From positions 1 to 35,261 of the IMG/VR virus record IMGVR_UViG_3300010885_009282: a DNA stretch of 35,261 nt, one strand, 5' to 3'. This document shows, piece by piece, positions 1-9,049 of the stretch; the stretch's first letter is position 1, and each line of letters starts with the position of its first letter. The stretch comes from a virus. Made by a program: the position numbers and the translations under genes. Below the pieces are notes generated by a model. It ran no database searches and was not told the origin of the DNA. It was given only the letters and a program-made list of their open reading frames with translations.

Positions 1-411
1 AAATATCTTAGATGGATTGCTATAGATATTACGGATGATATGTGTGTAACTACGACTGTGAATAGTTTCACTAAATGTCCAAGTTTGGAACCATGTTTCA
101 AGTTCTGGCAACGAACAAATTGGTCCAAAGGCGGCGGTAGGAGCACGGCCTTGAACACTATCTAACAATATCTGACGTTTTAGATTACTTGTGAAAATGT
201 GCTTCTCGTGATCAGTTAGATCCTTAAAGTCTTTTGCGTCACGGAGAATATCAATTTCTTCCGGACGCCAAAAGAATCCCAACTGCTTGTCAGTTAGTTT
301 ATCAAACTGACGATACTTCATAGTGTCGTAACGCTGTATGGTCACTGGTTCATCAAAGAAGGCTTTTGCCTTAGTATGATCCTGACGGCTATTGGTATCA
401 AATACACTCAT
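1..411 (-). CDS. nrdB: Ribonucleotide reductase beta subunit (class Ia), 3' part outside window
   Basis: Small (radical-carrying) subunit of aerobic ribonucleoside-diphosphate reductase, which supplies dNTPs for phage replication together with NrdA. The 137 visible codons begin MSVFDTNSRQDHTK. They include the family-typical LPELETW and SETIHSRSYTHIIRNI stretches, which carry the first iron-ligand Glu and the helix around it. The C-terminal half, with the remaining ligands and the tyrosyl radical site, lies beyond the window edge. An AGGAGA ribosome-binding site sits just before the ATG. The gene follows nrdA after a 45-base gap on the same strand, the usual T4-type order, so the two are probably co-transcribed. 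Confidence 0.96.
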   Translation of the reverse strand, partial: MSVFDTNSRQDHTKAKAFFDEPVTIQRYDTMKYRQFDKLTDKQLGFFWRPEEIDILRDAKDFKDLTDHEKHIFTSNLKRQILLDSVQGRAPTAAFGPICSLPELETWFQTWTFSETIHSRSYTHIIRNIYSNPSKIF

Positions 412-456
412 TTTAATTCTCCTGTAACTTAATTATACAATCTTATTAAAAATTAA

Positions 457-2757
457 TCAAATTGTACATGACTCACAGGCTTCTAGACTGGGAAATTCTT
501 CTGGCAAGTCTTCCATAAACTTAGCAACATTGATTTCACCCTGCCCATCATATGTATTAAAATAGTAAAGTGTCTTACCACCTAACTTATAATGCAATAG
601 CAACAACTTAAGCATGTCACTCATTGGCAACTTCTCGTCAGGATAGAACTGAGGATTATATGAAGTATTGACTGAGATTGCCTGATCAATATACTTCTGC
701 ATAACAGCACAAATCTTGATATAACCTTCAGGATTTGGTTGATCCCAAAGCAATTCATACTTGCTTCTAAGCTTCTTAAACTCAGGAACAACTTGCTTTA
801 GAACACCATGCTTGCTTTGCTTAATACTAATATAACTGCGTGGCGGTTCAATGCCATTGGTTGCATTGGCAATCTGAGCACTGGTTTCTGCGGGCATTAA
901 GGCCATCAAAGTGCTATTACGAATGCCATATGCTTTTGCTGCGGCACGAAGACTATCCCAATCCATTCTTTCACTATAAGCAACAACCTCATCAATGTCC
1001 TGCTTGCGTGTATCAATTGGCATGATACCCTGTGCATACTTTGTCTCATTTGACTTAGGGCAAGCACCTTTTTCAATAGCAAGATCAACACTTGCTTTGA
1101 TTAGATAGTAACTCATTGCTTCCATGTATTCATCTAACTTAGGAAGGCTGCTGTCATCACTATACTTAAAGTCATTCTTAGCAAGCCAATACGCAAGATT
1201 AATGATACCAACGCCTAAAGGGCGACGGTTCATTGTACTAATACGAGCAGCAGGTACTGGGTAGTCTTGATAGTCAAGCAGTTCATCTAATGAACGAACT
1301 GCTAACTTACATGGACGTTCAAAATCTTTAGGATCTTTAATATTACCCCAGTTAATTGCTGATAATGTACAAAGACTGATCTCACCTTCCTCATCAAAAA
1401 TATGAGTAAGTGGCTTAGTTGGCAATGTAATTTCACAGCACAAGTTGCTCTGTTTAATTGGAGCAATGCTTTCAATAAAGGCACTATGACTATTTGCATT
1501 ATCAACATTCATAAGATAGACACGCCCGGTATCCTTACGCTCAGTCATAAATGCTGAGAACAAATCTATTGCGGCAATTGACTTCTTTCGAAGATTGGGA
1601 TTACGTTCGTATTTTTCATAGAGGTTCCTAAATGTATCGGTATCACTATAAAAAGCGTCATAAAGATCAGGAACATCATTAGGGCTAAAAAGAGTAATAG
1701 TTGATCCCGTAAGTAACCTTTCATACATCACCTTATTAAACTGTACACCATAATCCATATGACGGACACGGGTATCTTCAGTTCCCTTATTGTTCTTTAA
1801 CACAAGAAGGTCTTCAACTTCAAAGTGCCAAAGTGGATAGTATAGTGTAGCCGCACCATTACGGACACCACCTTGACTGCAACTGCGAACAGCACTTTGA
1901 AACATCTTATAAAACGGAATAACACCAGTGTGGCTTGTATCACCATTTCTAACTGGAGAACCCAATGCACGGATACGTCCTGCGCCAATACCAATGCCAG
2001 CCTTCTGACTGACATATTTTACAATAGCACTAGTTGTGGCATTAATCGAATCCAATGAATCATCTGTTTCGATAAGCACACATGAACTAAACTGGCGCTG
2101 CGGAGTGCGTAGTCCAGCCATAATCGGTGTGGGTAAAGAAATATCATGCTTACTAATGCACTCATAATAATCCTTTACCCAACTAAGACGAGAACTCTTC
2201 TCGTACTTACTAAACAGCACTGCGGCAACCAATGCATAAAGCATTTGAGGAGTTTCCATAATTTGCCCAGTGACTCTATTCTGTACTAGATACTTGCCAC
2301 GTAGTTGCTCCATAGCAACATATGTTAGTGTCATATCTCTTTCGTGATCAATGATTGAATTGATCTTATCCCATTCCTGTTCAGTATAATATTCTAGTAG
2401 TTCAGCATCATACCATCCCTGTGCAACATTACGTTTAACAAGATCTAGAATATGACAGGGCTTGTAGTTGTTGTATACTTCCTTACGCAAATGATAATTG
2501 ACTAAGCGACCAGCAACATATTGATAGTTGGGATTTTCTTCACTGATAAGATCAGCAGCAGCCTTAATCATAGTTTCTTGAATATCAGTAGTTTTGATAT
2601 CGTTATAGAATTGAATTTGACTACGGATTTCAACTTCACTCACACTGACGTTCTTAAGGCCTTCGGTAGCCCAATATATAACTTGGTGTAGCTTTTCAAC
2701 ATCTAAAGATTCTTTGTGGCCATCTCTCTTGATGACCATAATACGATTTGCGTTCAT
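457..2757 (-). CDS. nrdA: Ribonucleotide reductase alpha subunit (class Ia)
   Basis: Large catalytic subunit of ribonucleoside-diphosphate reductase, 766 aa, a normal length for the family. An N-terminal ATP-cone region (MVIKRDGHKESLDVEKLHQ) is followed by the ten-stranded barrel. The active-site signature N-L-C-C-E matches the NxCxE loop. The cysteine of SSCVLI and the one of SLCTLS fit the redox pair. KTLYYFNTYDG carries the Tyr-Tyr radical-transfer pair, and the C-terminus CESCTI holds the shuttle cysteines. The start is placed at MNANRIMV because an AAAGG site lies 7 bases upstream; an in-frame ATG 36 bases earlier would overlap the preceding gene and lacks a site. No intein or intron interrupts it. 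Confidence 0.97.
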   Translation of the reverse strand: MNANRIMVIKRDGHKESLDVEKLHQVIYWATEGLKNVSVSEVEIRSQIQFYNDIKTTDIQETMIKAAADLISEENPNYQYVAGRLVNYHLRKEVYNNYKPCHILDLVKRNVAQGWYDAELLEYYTEQEWDKINSIIDHERDMTLTYVAMEQLRGKYLVQNRVTGQIMETPQMLYALVAAVLFSKYEKSSRLSWVKDYYECISKHDISLPTPIMAGLRTPQRQFSSCVLIETDDSLDSINATTSAIVKYVSQKAGIGIGAGRIRALGSPVRNGDTSHTGVIPFYKMFQSAVRSCSQGGVRNGAATLYYPLWHFEVEDLLVLKNNKGTEDTRVRHMDYGVQFNKVMYERLLTGSTITLFSPNDVPDLYDAFYSDTDTFRNLYEKYERNPNLRKKSIAAIDLFSAFMTERKDTGRVYLMNVDNANSHSAFIESIAPIKQSNLCCEITLPTKPLTHIFDEEGEISLCTLSAINWGNIKDPKDFERPCKLAVRSLDELLDYQDYPVPAARISTMNRRPLGVGIINLAYWLAKNDFKYSDDSSLPKLDEYMEAMSYYLIKASVDLAIEKGACPKSNETKYAQGIMPIDTRKQDIDEVVAYSERMDWDSLRAAAKAYGIRNSTLMALMPAETSAQIANATNGIEPPRSYISIKQSKHGVLKQVVPEFKKLRSKYELLWDQPNPEGYIKICAVMQKYIDQAISVNTSYNPQFYPDEKLPMSDMLKLLLLHYKLGGKTLYYFNTYDGQGEINVAKFMEDLPEEFPSLEACESCTI

Positions 2758-2770
2758 TGATGTGCCTTTT

Positions 2771-3211
2771 CTAATTTTTAATTGGTAATTCATTTACCGT
2801 TATAGTGTACTTTGGACTGGGCAATGCCGCAATCGTATGGATATTTACTGCTTGCCCACGATGGTAATTAAGCATATATTTCCCACCTTCCAAAGAGACT
2901 AAATTAAGTGTTTGGTGTTCGGTTGGAATATGATAATGTTCAATCTTCATTGTGTCTTTATTATTATAAGAACTATAGTATAGCGTATAGAACATTCCTA
3001 ATGCAATAGAAATATCACAATAGATGCCTTCATTTATCAAGGTCCACGCATCTGGCCATGCATTGGTATTCTCATATGTTAGATATCCTTTAGAAATGGG
3101 AGCATCTCCCCATTTCTTAGTAACAACATGAATGTCGTCAGGCCAAACTATTAAACTTGACCTAAATTCTCTCCAATCGAGAATTTTTTGTTCAGCGCGA
3201 TTGTAAAACAT
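2771..3211 (-). CDS. Conserved-looking orphan downstream of the tail spike
   Basis: 146 aa, no family recognised. The protein is rich in Tyr, Trp and His, without a signal peptide or membrane segment. Its ATG shares a base with the stop of the preceding gene (TGATG), so translation is probably coupled. It is the last of a three-gene run that starts with the large tail spike, which hints at a tail-fibre accessory or assembly role. That is inference from position only. The next gene, nrdA, starts 13 bases after its stop and has its own ribosome-binding site. Confidence 0.7.
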   Translation of the reverse strand: MFYNRAEQKILDWREFRSSLIVWPDDIHVVTKKWGDAPISKGYLTYENTNAWPDAWTLINEGIYCDISIALGMFYTLYYSSYNNKDTMKIEHYHIPTEHQTLNLVSLEGGKYMLNYHRGQAVNIHTIAALPSPKYTITVNELPIKN

Positions 3212-3648
3212 CAATAACGCTGATCTTGCTGTACTTCCGTTGTTTTTATTTCGTCAGTTGGTTTTAATTGTTCTAAACGATAGTTAATTGGGGTTGCACT
3301 ATTAACCATTATTGTTCTGCCAGTTAGCAATTCTCTAAAAATCAATTTGAATTTATCTTTCTGTTTAAAATCGTCAATGTATACTATTACTTCTTCGTCA
3401 GCAAGCCAATATGTTAATTTGGCTTTAGGCTTTAACACATAAGAAATTTTCTTTATTAACCCAGCCTTTTTAATAACAGGTTTATCTACTACTTCTTTCT
3501 TTTTAAATTTTATGTTACCCAATAGACTCCATATCCATCTAAATGGTTTGCTTATAAAATTATAGAGCCATGGAAAAAATGTTACTACTTTTTTAAAAAA
3601 GTTAAAAACATTTATCATTGCTATGTATAAATCTTGTATCACTGTCAT
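3211..3648 (-). CDS. Small protein with hydrophobic aromatic N-terminus
   Basis: 145 aa, no family recognised. The first 45 residues are rich in Phe, Trp, Ile and Leu (VFNFFKKVVTFFPWLYNFI) and could form one or two membrane-associated helices. A Lys-rich linker follows, then a mixed soluble part. The ATG is inside the TAATG junction with the tail-spike stop, so it is translationally coupled to the spike; a GTG two codons earlier is possible. Its position suggests a role in spike maturation or attachment, but nothing in the sequence proves this. Confidence 0.65.
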   Translation of the reverse strand: MTVIQDLYIAMINVFNFFKKVVTFFPWLYNFISKPFRWIWSLLGNIKFKKKEVVDKPVIKKAGLIKKISYVLKPKAKLTYWLADEEVIVYIDDFKQKDKFKLIFRELLTGRTIMVNSATPINYRLEQLKPTDEIKTTEVQQDQRY

Positions 3649-6600
3649 TACCACACCAATTTTACATAACTTTCAGATATGGCCATTGTGAAATTACCAT
3701 CTGTTCCCGAAGTGCAAGAATATTGAAGAATTAAGTAAGTAACCCCATTTAAATTAACAGTAGTACCTAAAGTAAATGTAACACCGACATCGCCATTTTC
3801 AGTACTTTCATCGTCTATACTATGAGTGTTATCTGCAGGATTATAACTTATTTGCAAAACTCCTGATCGGGTTTTACCTACACGTTTAATCATGTATTGA
3901 ATTCGTTGATTAAACGCATTATCATTGATAATATAAGTTAATCCAGTACTTGCACCAATTGAACCAGGAGTTAAAGTATGAGTTTCGCCACCTTGACGAC
4001 TCCACAATCCTATCTTAAATTCATGTCCACCAAACCAAGCACCAGTATGACTATTGCCATTTACCCAAGGAAAAGTTAACGCTTCATCTGTATTTCTATC
4101 AAATTCATCATTGATACTTGCACATCCAATACTTTCTGTGCCATAATCAATGATATAATTAATGGCGTTTCCAATTCCAAGATAATTGTTGGCAACGTCT
4201 CTATAACTGTTAAATGTGCTTGTAATATTTTTAGCATAGTTAGTATCTATTGCTTTAAAAGCAATTAAATCAAATACACAATTACTTACAGTCATAGTAT
4301 TAACTATGCCGTTGTTCTTATTCATTAGCATACCTGTGTAAAGATTAATAAATGTTGTACTATTAATAATAATATTTCTACTATATTCAGTATCCGGTTG
4401 GTATATACCTATATTAAATTTCTCAATATAGCAGTCAATGATATTAATATCAGTTGGGGTTGCCAATGACGATCCTATAATATAAATTCCAACATAATAA
4501 CTACCCAATGTACTTGGAAGATTTTGAGCACCAGTCATTTTTATTCTTTGCAATGATAATCTGCTGCTATTTGTTAACCAAATGCCATCACCAGGACTTT
4601 CCAATCCTATATCTTCAATGACAATATCTGATGGTAAACTAGCGCCATTAAAACCAATTTGACTTTCAATCTGCTGTTTACTATCAGCAGTGATCATTAC
4701 ATAACTCATTAATGCTGGATCAGCAGTTTGCTGAATAATTGTATTCCCACTTCCTTCGCCACGTAGTATTGCATTAGTTGGTACTCTAATACCATCACTG
4801 ACAATATATCTACCTGCAGGAAAATGTAATATCTTTCGTGATGTTGGTGTTAAAACACGACAATATATTTCATAAAGTGCTCTGTTAATGGCTTCGGTAT
4901 CATCTGTAATACCATCGCCTTTAGCCCCAAAATCTTTAATACTTACAAAGTCATCTAATTTATTTTGTAATGTTCTAATAGTAGAACTTGCACCATAGAC
5001 ATAACTTATACCACTCCAAACTTCACCATCTACACTTTGTAAAATTAATCCTTTATTACCAACAGCAATAAATTTTTCACTTCCTAATATAATTTTAGAA
5101 ATATCAGCAGTATTTAGATTATCCAAAGTAAAAGTGCGCTCAGTTTGACTGTAGAACGATTGACCATCAACACTGGTCAATATTGTATCATATTGGCCAG
5201 CAATTACATAATAATCAAATCCGTATGAAATGCTATTTAAAGTTGGGCCATTGTATCCTGTACTTGTATTATAAAGTATATTAAGCGATTGGCTAGTTAG
5301 TGTTTCGATATCAAGTATATGATCTCCGTACACTGTGGTATACCCAATACTGCCCACTGTCCAAAATCTATTACCGAAAAAGTAAAGATTAAAAAGATGC
5401 GAAACTGTTGGAAATTCTAATATCTGCCAAGTTAAACTATCATCACTATAGATTAAAGTACCATTATTACCTATTGCGAAATATCCAGTATATGCATTAG
5501 AATTATAAGTCCATGAAACATATTTTACACTGTGTAAATCTTCATTACTAGGATTAGTACGACTGTTCCAGTTTAACCCTGTATTATCACTAGTTAAAAT
5601 AATACCATTTGTTCCAACTACAACTGCTTTAAAAGTTCCGCCACCAAGATTAGCAACATTTACACTTTCTAAATCATTTGTTTCACCTGATACCCTGGAT
5701 GTCCATGTAATTGAGTTTGGACTTGTTATAATCTTTCCATTTGCACCAACAGCAATGTATGTTGCACTATTCCATATATCAATACTATAAAGATTTTGTG
5801 TTGTTCCACTAGTTTGGCTAGTCCATATTAATCCACTGCCGCTAGTCAACACAGTACCATGATTACCAACTATAACAAATCTATTAGTACTAGTATTAAA
5901 AATAATTCCGTTTAAATCGTAACTTGTGCCACTAGTTCTAGCAGTCCAGGTTATACCATTTACGCTATCTAAAATAGTTCCATTTGTTCCAACTGCAATG
6001 AATTTACTTGACGCAAAGATAACATCGTATAAATTTTCAGTTGTTCCACTACTACATACTGTTAATGCAGTATCACTGGTTCTATAAATTACGCCGCCAT
6101 CACCAACAAAAACATTAATATTTGAACTAGATCTTGCTGCTGCTCTAAAAGTATCAGTGTATCCATATCCCCAATTTTCTCCATCTAAACTTATTAGAAC
6201 TACACTTACTTCACCAGCAATGATCCATTGGTCATTGGTATATTGAACTGATCTTAAATTGTAACTAGTTGGGCTATCTTGTGAAGTCCAAACTATTGAA
6301 TCATCGCTGGTTAAAATTGTTCCATCATCGCCAACAGCAACTATAAAATTATCATAATAAGCAATACTATGTAGATTTACACTTACTCCACTAGTAGCAG
6401 TAACCCACGCACTAGCATCAGGACTAATAATAATTTGCCCAGTTGTACTAGTAGCCACGAAGTTATTAATAGAACTGCCAGGAGAATCATCTCCTGCAAA
6501 TACAACTGAAGTAATATTTACTAACACAGTACTAGTAGATTTAGTCCAAGTTGTTCCATCTTCACTATATAAAATAATACCATCTACACCAACAGCAACA

Positions 6601-7016
6601 AATAATCCGTTACCATAACAAATATCGTTTAATGTTTTGTCTGTATTAGCATATACAGGAGACCAAGTAGTAGCATCGTTACTAATTAATACTGCACCGT
6701 TATTACCAACAGCAACATATAGATTAACACCATCAAATGCAATACCATTGAATTTACTAGTTTTGCCGCCAGTAGTTGGATTATATCCAGCGTCTAGGTT
6801 CTTAAAAGAATATGTCTTAGCAAGTGTTAAAACATCACTATATTCAGTTAATATTTCAGTATTTCCAAGTCTTGGAGACCCTTCACTAATCGTACCATTG
6901 CCAATATAAAGCTTTTGTTGATCAATGCTCCACCCCAACTCTGCACTTGACAAAGTTGGTAAATCTTGTTGCAAACCTCGACGATGTTGAATTCTTGAGA
7001 TACTTACGATAGCCAT
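3648..7016 (-). CDS. Tail spike/fibre: beta-propeller repeats plus pectate-lyase-type beta-helix
   Basis: 1122 aa. Residues 1-63 resemble the virion-attachment module of many tail fibres (RIQHRRGLQQDLP, AELGWSIDQQKLYIGNGT). Residues about 70-690 hold some 14 copies of a 40-45-residue repeat of the form xxAVGxNGxIxxSxDGxxW, as in Ycf48/BNR-type propellers. Residues about 700-1000 begin with DFVSIKDFGAKGDGITDDT, the hallmark of the pectate-lyase-3 superfamily right-handed beta-helix used in phage depolymerases. The rest is a C-terminal beta-rich tip. It probably binds or degrades host surface polysaccharide. The propeller inserted between anchor and helix is uncommon. A 10-bp inverted repeat lies in the gap just before the gene. 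Confidence 0.85.
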   Translation of the reverse strand: MAIVSISRIQHRRGLQQDLPTLSSAELGWSIDQQKLYIGNGTISEGSPRLGNTEILTEYSDVLTLAKTYSFKNLDAGYNPTTGGKTSKFNGIAFDGVNLYVAVGNNGAVLISNDATTWSPVYANTDKTLNDICYGNGLFVAVGVDGIILYSEDGTTWTKSTSTVLVNITSVVFAGDDSPGSSINNFVATSTTGQIIISPDASAWVTATSGVSVNLHSIAYYDNFIVAVGDDGTILTSDDSIVWTSQDSPTSYNLRSVQYTNDQWIIAGEVSVVLISLDGENWGYGYTDTFRAAARSSSNINVFVGDGGVIYRTSDTALTVCSSGTTENLYDVIFASSKFIAVGTNGTILDSVNGITWTARTSGTSYDLNGIIFNTSTNRFVIVGNHGTVLTSGSGLIWTSQTSGTTQNLYSIDIWNSATYIAVGANGKIITSPNSITWTSRVSGETNDLESVNVANLGGGTFKAVVVGTNGIILTSDNTGLNWNSRTNPSNEDLHSVKYVSWTYNSNAYTGYFAIGNNGTLIYSDDSLTWQILEFPTVSHLFNLYFFGNRFWTVGSIGYTTVYGDHILDIETLTSQSLNILYNTSTGYNGPTLNSISYGFDYYVIAGQYDTILTSVDGQSFYSQTERTFTLDNLNTADISKIILGSEKFIAVGNKGLILQSVDGEVWSGISYVYGASSTIRTLQNKLDDFVSIKDFGAKGDGITDDTEAINRALYEIYCRVLTPTSRKILHFPAGRYIVSDGIRVPTNAILRGEGSGNTIIQQTADPALMSYVMITADSKQQIESQIGFNGASLPSDIVIEDIGLESPGDGIWLTNSSRLSLQRIKMTGAQNLPSTLGSYYVGIYIIGSSLATPTDINIIDCYIEKFNIGIYQPDTEYSRNIIINSTTFINLYTGMLMNKNNGIVNTMTVSNCVFDLIAFKAIDTNYAKNITSTFNSYRDVANNYLGIGNAINYIIDYGTESIGCASINDEFDRNTDEALTFPWVNGNSHTGAWFGGHEFKIGLWSRQGGETHTLTPGSIGASTGLTYIINDNAFNQRIQYMIKRVGKTRSGVLQISYNPADNTHSIDDESTENGDVGVTFTLGTTVNLNGVTYLILQYSCTSGTDGNFTMAISESYVKLVW

Positions 7017-7020
7017 TTAT

Positions 7021-7051
7021 TAATCTCACTTTGATATATTTAGTGAGATTA
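7021..7051. other. Perfect 10-bp inverted repeat between exonuclease and tail spike
   Basis: TAATCTCACT (7021-7030) and AGTGAGATTA (7042-7051) are exact complements around an 11-base A/T-rich loop. The right arm covers the stop codon of the exonuclease gene, and the left arm ends 5 bases before the spike ATG. There is no T-run on either strand, so it is not a classical terminator. It could control spike translation, act as an attenuator or be a protein-binding site. Confidence 0.6.
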
Positions 7052-7738
7052 GATGTTAGAATAGTATTCCCAAACTCTATCCCACCATTTGTTTGTGTGT
7101 TCAGTGAGATCAATAACCCAATGTTGGGGTTGAAAATCTTTACTACACATTAAAATAACACCTTGCTTAATATCAGTCCCATGAACAGCATTATGAGCAG
7201 AGGCATACGCAGAAGCCTGGAGGAAATAGTCTTCAATCCATTCTGTCTTCTTAGGTTTATTAGTTTGCTTAAAATCAATAATACTGGGTACGCCATCATA
7301 GACACCAACAAGATCAGTTGTGCCCGCATATAGTTGAGGATAATACAAACCAACTTCACTTCCCCACCATTCGTTAAGATGAGGACTCAAATACTCTTCA
7401 ATTATCCTCGTTGCCATCTGGCCACTTTGTTGATGTACTAAATTACTTTTATTTTGAATTTCTCCAAATGCAAGCCAATGTTCTAAATGGCTATGCATAC
7501 TTGTTCCACGATTGGCTGCTTCAGTTGTAATTGCCTGGGCTTGTTCAACACCTACACGCTTACGCCATTCCTGTAGAGCCTGCTTCTTTTCTTCTGGTTT
7601 TGTTTTATCCAGAATAGTTGTTACACTTGCAACAGCATCGCCAGTTGGAGTAACATATTTACGACCTTCGTTTGTCTGTTTTCTGTTGATTGGTGTGTAG
7701 TTAAATTGTTCTTTGAATCTTACCAGGTTATCTGCCAA
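7049..7738 (-). CDS. PD-(D/E)XK nuclease (RecB/MGME1-like exonuclease)
   Basis: 229 aa. Motifs appear in the order expected for a RecB-type PD-(D/E)XK nuclease: RGTSMHSHLE (residues 78-86), a conserved Glu in SEVGLYY (128), AGTTDLVG with the metal-ligand Asp (142), IIDFKQ with the D-x-K pair (155-157), and QASAYA (Q174, Y178). Related T4-type phage proteins are predicted exonucleases in DNA processing or recombination. The reading frame opens at a TTG that overlaps the preceding gene; no ATG occurs before residue 81, which lies inside the first nuclease motif, so the TTG start is accepted with caution. Metal-dependent nuclease activity is a family inference. Confidence 0.8.
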   Translation of the reverse strand: MADNLVRFKEQFNYTPINRKQTNEGRKYVTPTGDAVASVTTILDKTKPEEKKQALQEWRKRVGVEQAQAITTEAANRGTSMHSHLEHWLAFGEIQNKSNLVHQQSGQMATRIIEEYLSPHLNEWWGSEVGLYYPQLYAGTTDLVGVYDGVPSIIDFKQTNKPKKTEWIEDYFLQASAYASAHNAVHGTDIKQGVILMCSKDFQPQHWVIDLTEHTNKWWDRVWEYYSNI

Positions 7739-8058
7739 TATAAGTGTTCCATATCAGTGGTTTTACGACTTATAGTATACCCTAATTGTGTGTATCTGTC
7801 AATGACTTTCTGCATTTCAAGAGTCAATCGATTATCAACAGTTATACCTTGCCAAACACTGTAATAAGCAGCATTAGTAGTCATTGGAGAACCAGTAACT
7901 AAGATTTCATTTACAGGAAGTTCAATATCCTTGTTCAAAATAAATGTTGAATTGCCCATGTCACGAGAAGTTAAAATACCAACATAGAGAAGATATATCT
8001 CTGTTTCGACGAAATAATTATTTTGTATTTGTGTTTTTAAATCAACCGCTGTTAGCAT
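7720..8058 (-). CDS. Orphan, probable structural or accessory protein
   Basis: 112 aa, not recognised. It is predicted to be mostly beta-strand with a helix near the C-terminus (LEMQKVIDRYTQLGY), and has no signal peptide or membrane segment. GGATGATGCC before the ATG includes a weak ribosome-binding site and the stop of the previous gene, 4 bases away. Its end overlaps the exonuclease start by 19 bases, so the three genes 9037-7049 read as one late transcript. The context next to scaffold-like genes suggests a virion-related role. Confidence 0.65.
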   Translation of the reverse strand: MLTAVDLKTQIQNNYFVETEIYLLYVGILTSRDMGNSTFILNKDIELPVNEILVTGSPMTTNAAYYSVWQGITVDNRLTLEMQKVIDRYTQLGYTISRKTTDMEHLYWQITW

Positions 8059-8062
8059 GGCA

Positions 8063-9037
8063 TCATCCGTTTGTATTATTTAACTCTTCTTGCTCACGCT
8101 TGCGTTTCACCTCAGCCCAATATTCATCATCGTGTTTTTTGTAAATTGGCGCCCACTTCTCACGCATTGCATCAACATATTGATTGCTGCTTGATATACC
8201 CATCTGTTTGAAAATTTTTAGTAATTTAATTAATCCTGGATCAGCTTTGGCTTTAACATTGTGTATGTCCGCACTTAATCCACTGTAAGCATCTCTGGTG
8301 CTATATAGAACTTTGTCAATCACACGTTTAGCTTCTTTGCTTAACTTGGGCTTCTCTTTACCAAAGTATATCTCACGCCAGCCCTTTAAATAGTCTGTTG
8401 TTAGTCTCGGCCAACTTGAGCCTAATTTTTCTATGTTTGGATTAACTAACCCTTGGATGAACTCGCTTGTTATTGGTATTGCTTTGCGTGTATCTTGTAA
8501 TAAAAATGCTGCTTCATCTTCATAAACATAATGCGGAATGCCTATTTGTTTTACGCGGGTCAATAACAAACGCATCCACTGATTACGTCTTGTATCCGTA
8601 TCTGGTTTGAAAAGTATGTGAACTGCTTTTATTAGTTTTTTTGGATCTTTTGGAAATGGTATGAATGGTTCATTACTGAACACACGATCTTCCATTTCAC
8701 TATATCGACCTTTTAATCCTACTTCGCTAGTTTTAAATCCATTCCCGGCCCAGTAATCAACAGGACCGCCTTTATAATTGTGATTAAACCAATCACCATT
8801 AAGAACAAATACAACACCATCAGTATGGAAATTGTGTAATGTATAATCACCAACTTTACTGCGTGTTGTACTCAGATAATATTGTTTATTTCCACGTTGT
8901 AATTTACGTTCTGTATCAGTTCCTGGACTTGCTGTAAGCCTAAAACGTGCATCATTCATAATTTGAGCAGCATTATATAATCGTGTGGAGTGATACACGA
9001 TAGATGACACTGATTCAAAAAGATCTATTAATAGCAT
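8063..9037 (-). CDS. Candidate ADP-ribosyltransferase-like protein with capsid-targeting-like N-terminus
   Basis: 324 aa. The first residues, MLLIDLFESVSS, resemble the start of T4 Alt (MELITELFDE), where such a leader targets proteins into the prohead. Next come YHSTRLYNAAQIMND (H16), KQYYLSTTRS (Y54, S56) and YSEMEDRV (E114/E116). The order His, Tyr/Ser, Glu-x-Glu recalls the H-Y-E or STS/ExE logic of ADP-ribosyltransferase folds. The C-terminal 150 residues are Lys-rich and helical. An AATAAATA motif lies directly upstream and scaffold-like genes precede it. I infer an Alt-like enzyme packaged in the head and injected. The match is motif-level only; a non-enzymatic head protein is the alternative. 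Confidence 0.5.
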   Translation of the reverse strand: MLLIDLFESVSSIVYHSTRLYNAAQIMNDARFRLTASPGTDTERKLQRGNKQYYLSTTRSKVGDYTLHNFHTDGVVFVLNGDWFNHNYKGGPVDYWAGNGFKTSEVGLKGRYSEMEDRVFSNEPFIPFPKDPKKLIKAVHILFKPDTDTRRNQWMRLLLTRVKQIGIPHYVYEDEAAFLLQDTRKAIPITSEFIQGLVNPNIEKLGSSWPRLTTDYLKGWREIYFGKEKPKLSKEAKRVIDKVLYSTRDAYSGLSADIHNVKAKADPGLIKLLKIFKQMGISSSNQYVDAMREKWAPIYKKHDDEYWAEVKRKREQEELNNTNG

Positions 9038-9041
9038 ATAT

Positions 9042-9049
9042 TATTTATT
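9042..9049 (-). promoter_or_regulatory. Late-promoter-like AATAAATA
   Basis: Minus-strand AATAAATA differs from the T4 late consensus TATAAATA at one base. It overlaps the stop of the preceding gene and lies 4 bases before the ATG of the ART-like gene, which would give a very short leader. It may therefore be chance in A/T-rich sequence. Confidence 0.3.

Noticed and set aside
1-2757. Intein or intron in the ribonucleotide reductase genes
   Set aside because: nrdA reads through at normal length with all motifs in order; nrdB is only cut by the window edge.
2757-2793. Upstream ATG for nrdA (MNYQLKIRKGTS)
   Set aside because: It overlaps the preceding gene and lacks a ribosome-binding site, whereas AAAGG precedes the downstream ATG.
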